The translations under genes and the position numbers were made by a program. From Altericroceibacterium endophyticum (GTDB taxonomy: Bacteria > Pseudomonadota > Alphaproteobacteria > Sphingomonadales > Sphingomonadaceae), in NCBI RefSeq assembly GCF_009827595.1, contig NZ_WTYT01000002.1, positions 62,001 through 126,000 of the forward strand: 64,000 nt of DNA, in the 5' to 3' direction. Below the pieces are notes generated by a model. It was not told where the DNA came from and ran no database searches. It saw nothing but the letters and a program-made list of their open reading frames with translations. Below are positions 63,702 to 64,000 of this stretch, piece by piece (the first letter of the stretch is position 1; each line of letters begins with the position of its first letter).

Positions 63702-63867
63702 GAAGCTCTCCTGCTAACCCTGCCCGCATTTGGGAGCATAGTGCCGTCTGCCGTGCAAGCGGATGGGCAGCTTATGCGCCGCAAGACAAGTTTTGCGGGT
63801 CTTGGCGCCAAGAGCCGCTGCCCCTCGCGCGCCTATGACAGGGCAGCATTAAAAAGGGGCGAGAGGC

Positions 63868-64000
63868 ATGACAAATTGGATCATCACCGGGATCAACAGC
63901 GGCTTTGGCGCTGCATTGAGCAAGGCTGTGCTGGCGCGTGGCGACATGGTCGCCGGCACGGCCCGCCGGGCAGAGGACCGCGCTGCGTTTGAGGCATTGG
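63868..64000 (+). CDS. Short-chain dehydrogenase/reductase, 5' part (runs out of the window)
   Basis: The first 44 residues of an SDR. The cofactor motif TGINSGFG (7-14) and the basic TARRAED segment after strand 2 suggest NADP preference. GAGAGG precedes the ATG. The catalytic Ser-Tyr-Lys lies beyond the window. Divergent from ribokinase with 166 bases between. Confidence 0.85.
   Translation, partial: MTNWIITGINSGFGAALSKAVLARGDMVAGTARRAEDRAAFEAL

Noticed and set aside
1-64000. tRNA or rRNA genes, insertion sequences, prophage genes, CRISPR arrays
   Set aside because: No cloverleaf ending in CCA context, no transposase or integrase frame, and no regularly spaced repeats were seen.

Overview
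The window is chromosomal DNA of an alphaproteobacterium, most likely of the order Sphingomonadales. The evidence is gene content and order: a serC-serA-hisZ-purA neighbourhood, hemC-hemD-mitofilin-like divergent from tsaD-gpsA, a ferBA ferulate operon with a MarR gene, a LigW-like decarboxylase and many short lipoproteins. I saw no tRNA, rRNA, insertion sequence, phage gene or CRISPR array. No stretch of more than 300 bases lacks a gene. Genus cannot be fixed from the sequence alone.

Layout. 1-8.4 kb is amino-acid and purine metabolism: the end of an asparaginase gene, a winged-helix regulator, purA, an aldo/keto reductase, then hisZ, serA and serC. A structured leader resembling the alphaproteobacterial serC leader precedes serC. 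8.5-15.9 kb is cell-surface and proteolysis: an extensin-like lipoprotein, a FixJ-like regulator with a degenerate receiver, and a four-gene operon (circularly permuted ATP-grasp, alpha-E, transglutaminase-like, Anbu peptidase). An alpha/beta hydrolase and a DUF3617-like lipoprotein follow. 16-29 kb is housekeeping: uvrB, a DsbD-like reductase, a UbiH-type hydroxylase, the hem genes, tsaD, gpsA and a polysaccharide flippase. 29-33 kb holds envelope genes (VWA lipoprotein, OmpA-like, a 39-residue membrane protein, an HhH protein) and a single-domain response regulator.

33-46.6 kb looks like lignin-derived aromatic catabolism. ferB and ferA lie divergent from a MarR gene, with a clear inverted-repeat operator between them. 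acs, an HSL-type esterase, a LigW-like amidohydrolase and a membrane PQQ dehydrogenase follow, then the metY-bioB pair.

46.7-64 kb is an accessory catabolic island. The plus-strand arm carries a Rieske oxygenase, VOC protein, DODA-type dioxygenase, acetamidase/formamidase, AraC regulator, SBF-type transporter and TauD-like dioxygenase. The minus-strand arm carries a RutA-like flavin monooxygenase, RutB-like hydrolase, two MFS transporters, an M20 hydrolase and a protein fusing an AraC regulator to an acetamidase/formamidase. The arms converge near 54.4 kb. Each carries one copy of the same regulator/amidase module, split in one arm and fused in the other. This is the most unusual feature of the window. 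My inference is that the island degrades an aromatic or N-heterocyclic amide and that the fused protein may sense and process its own effector. A ribokinase and the start of an SDR gene end the window.
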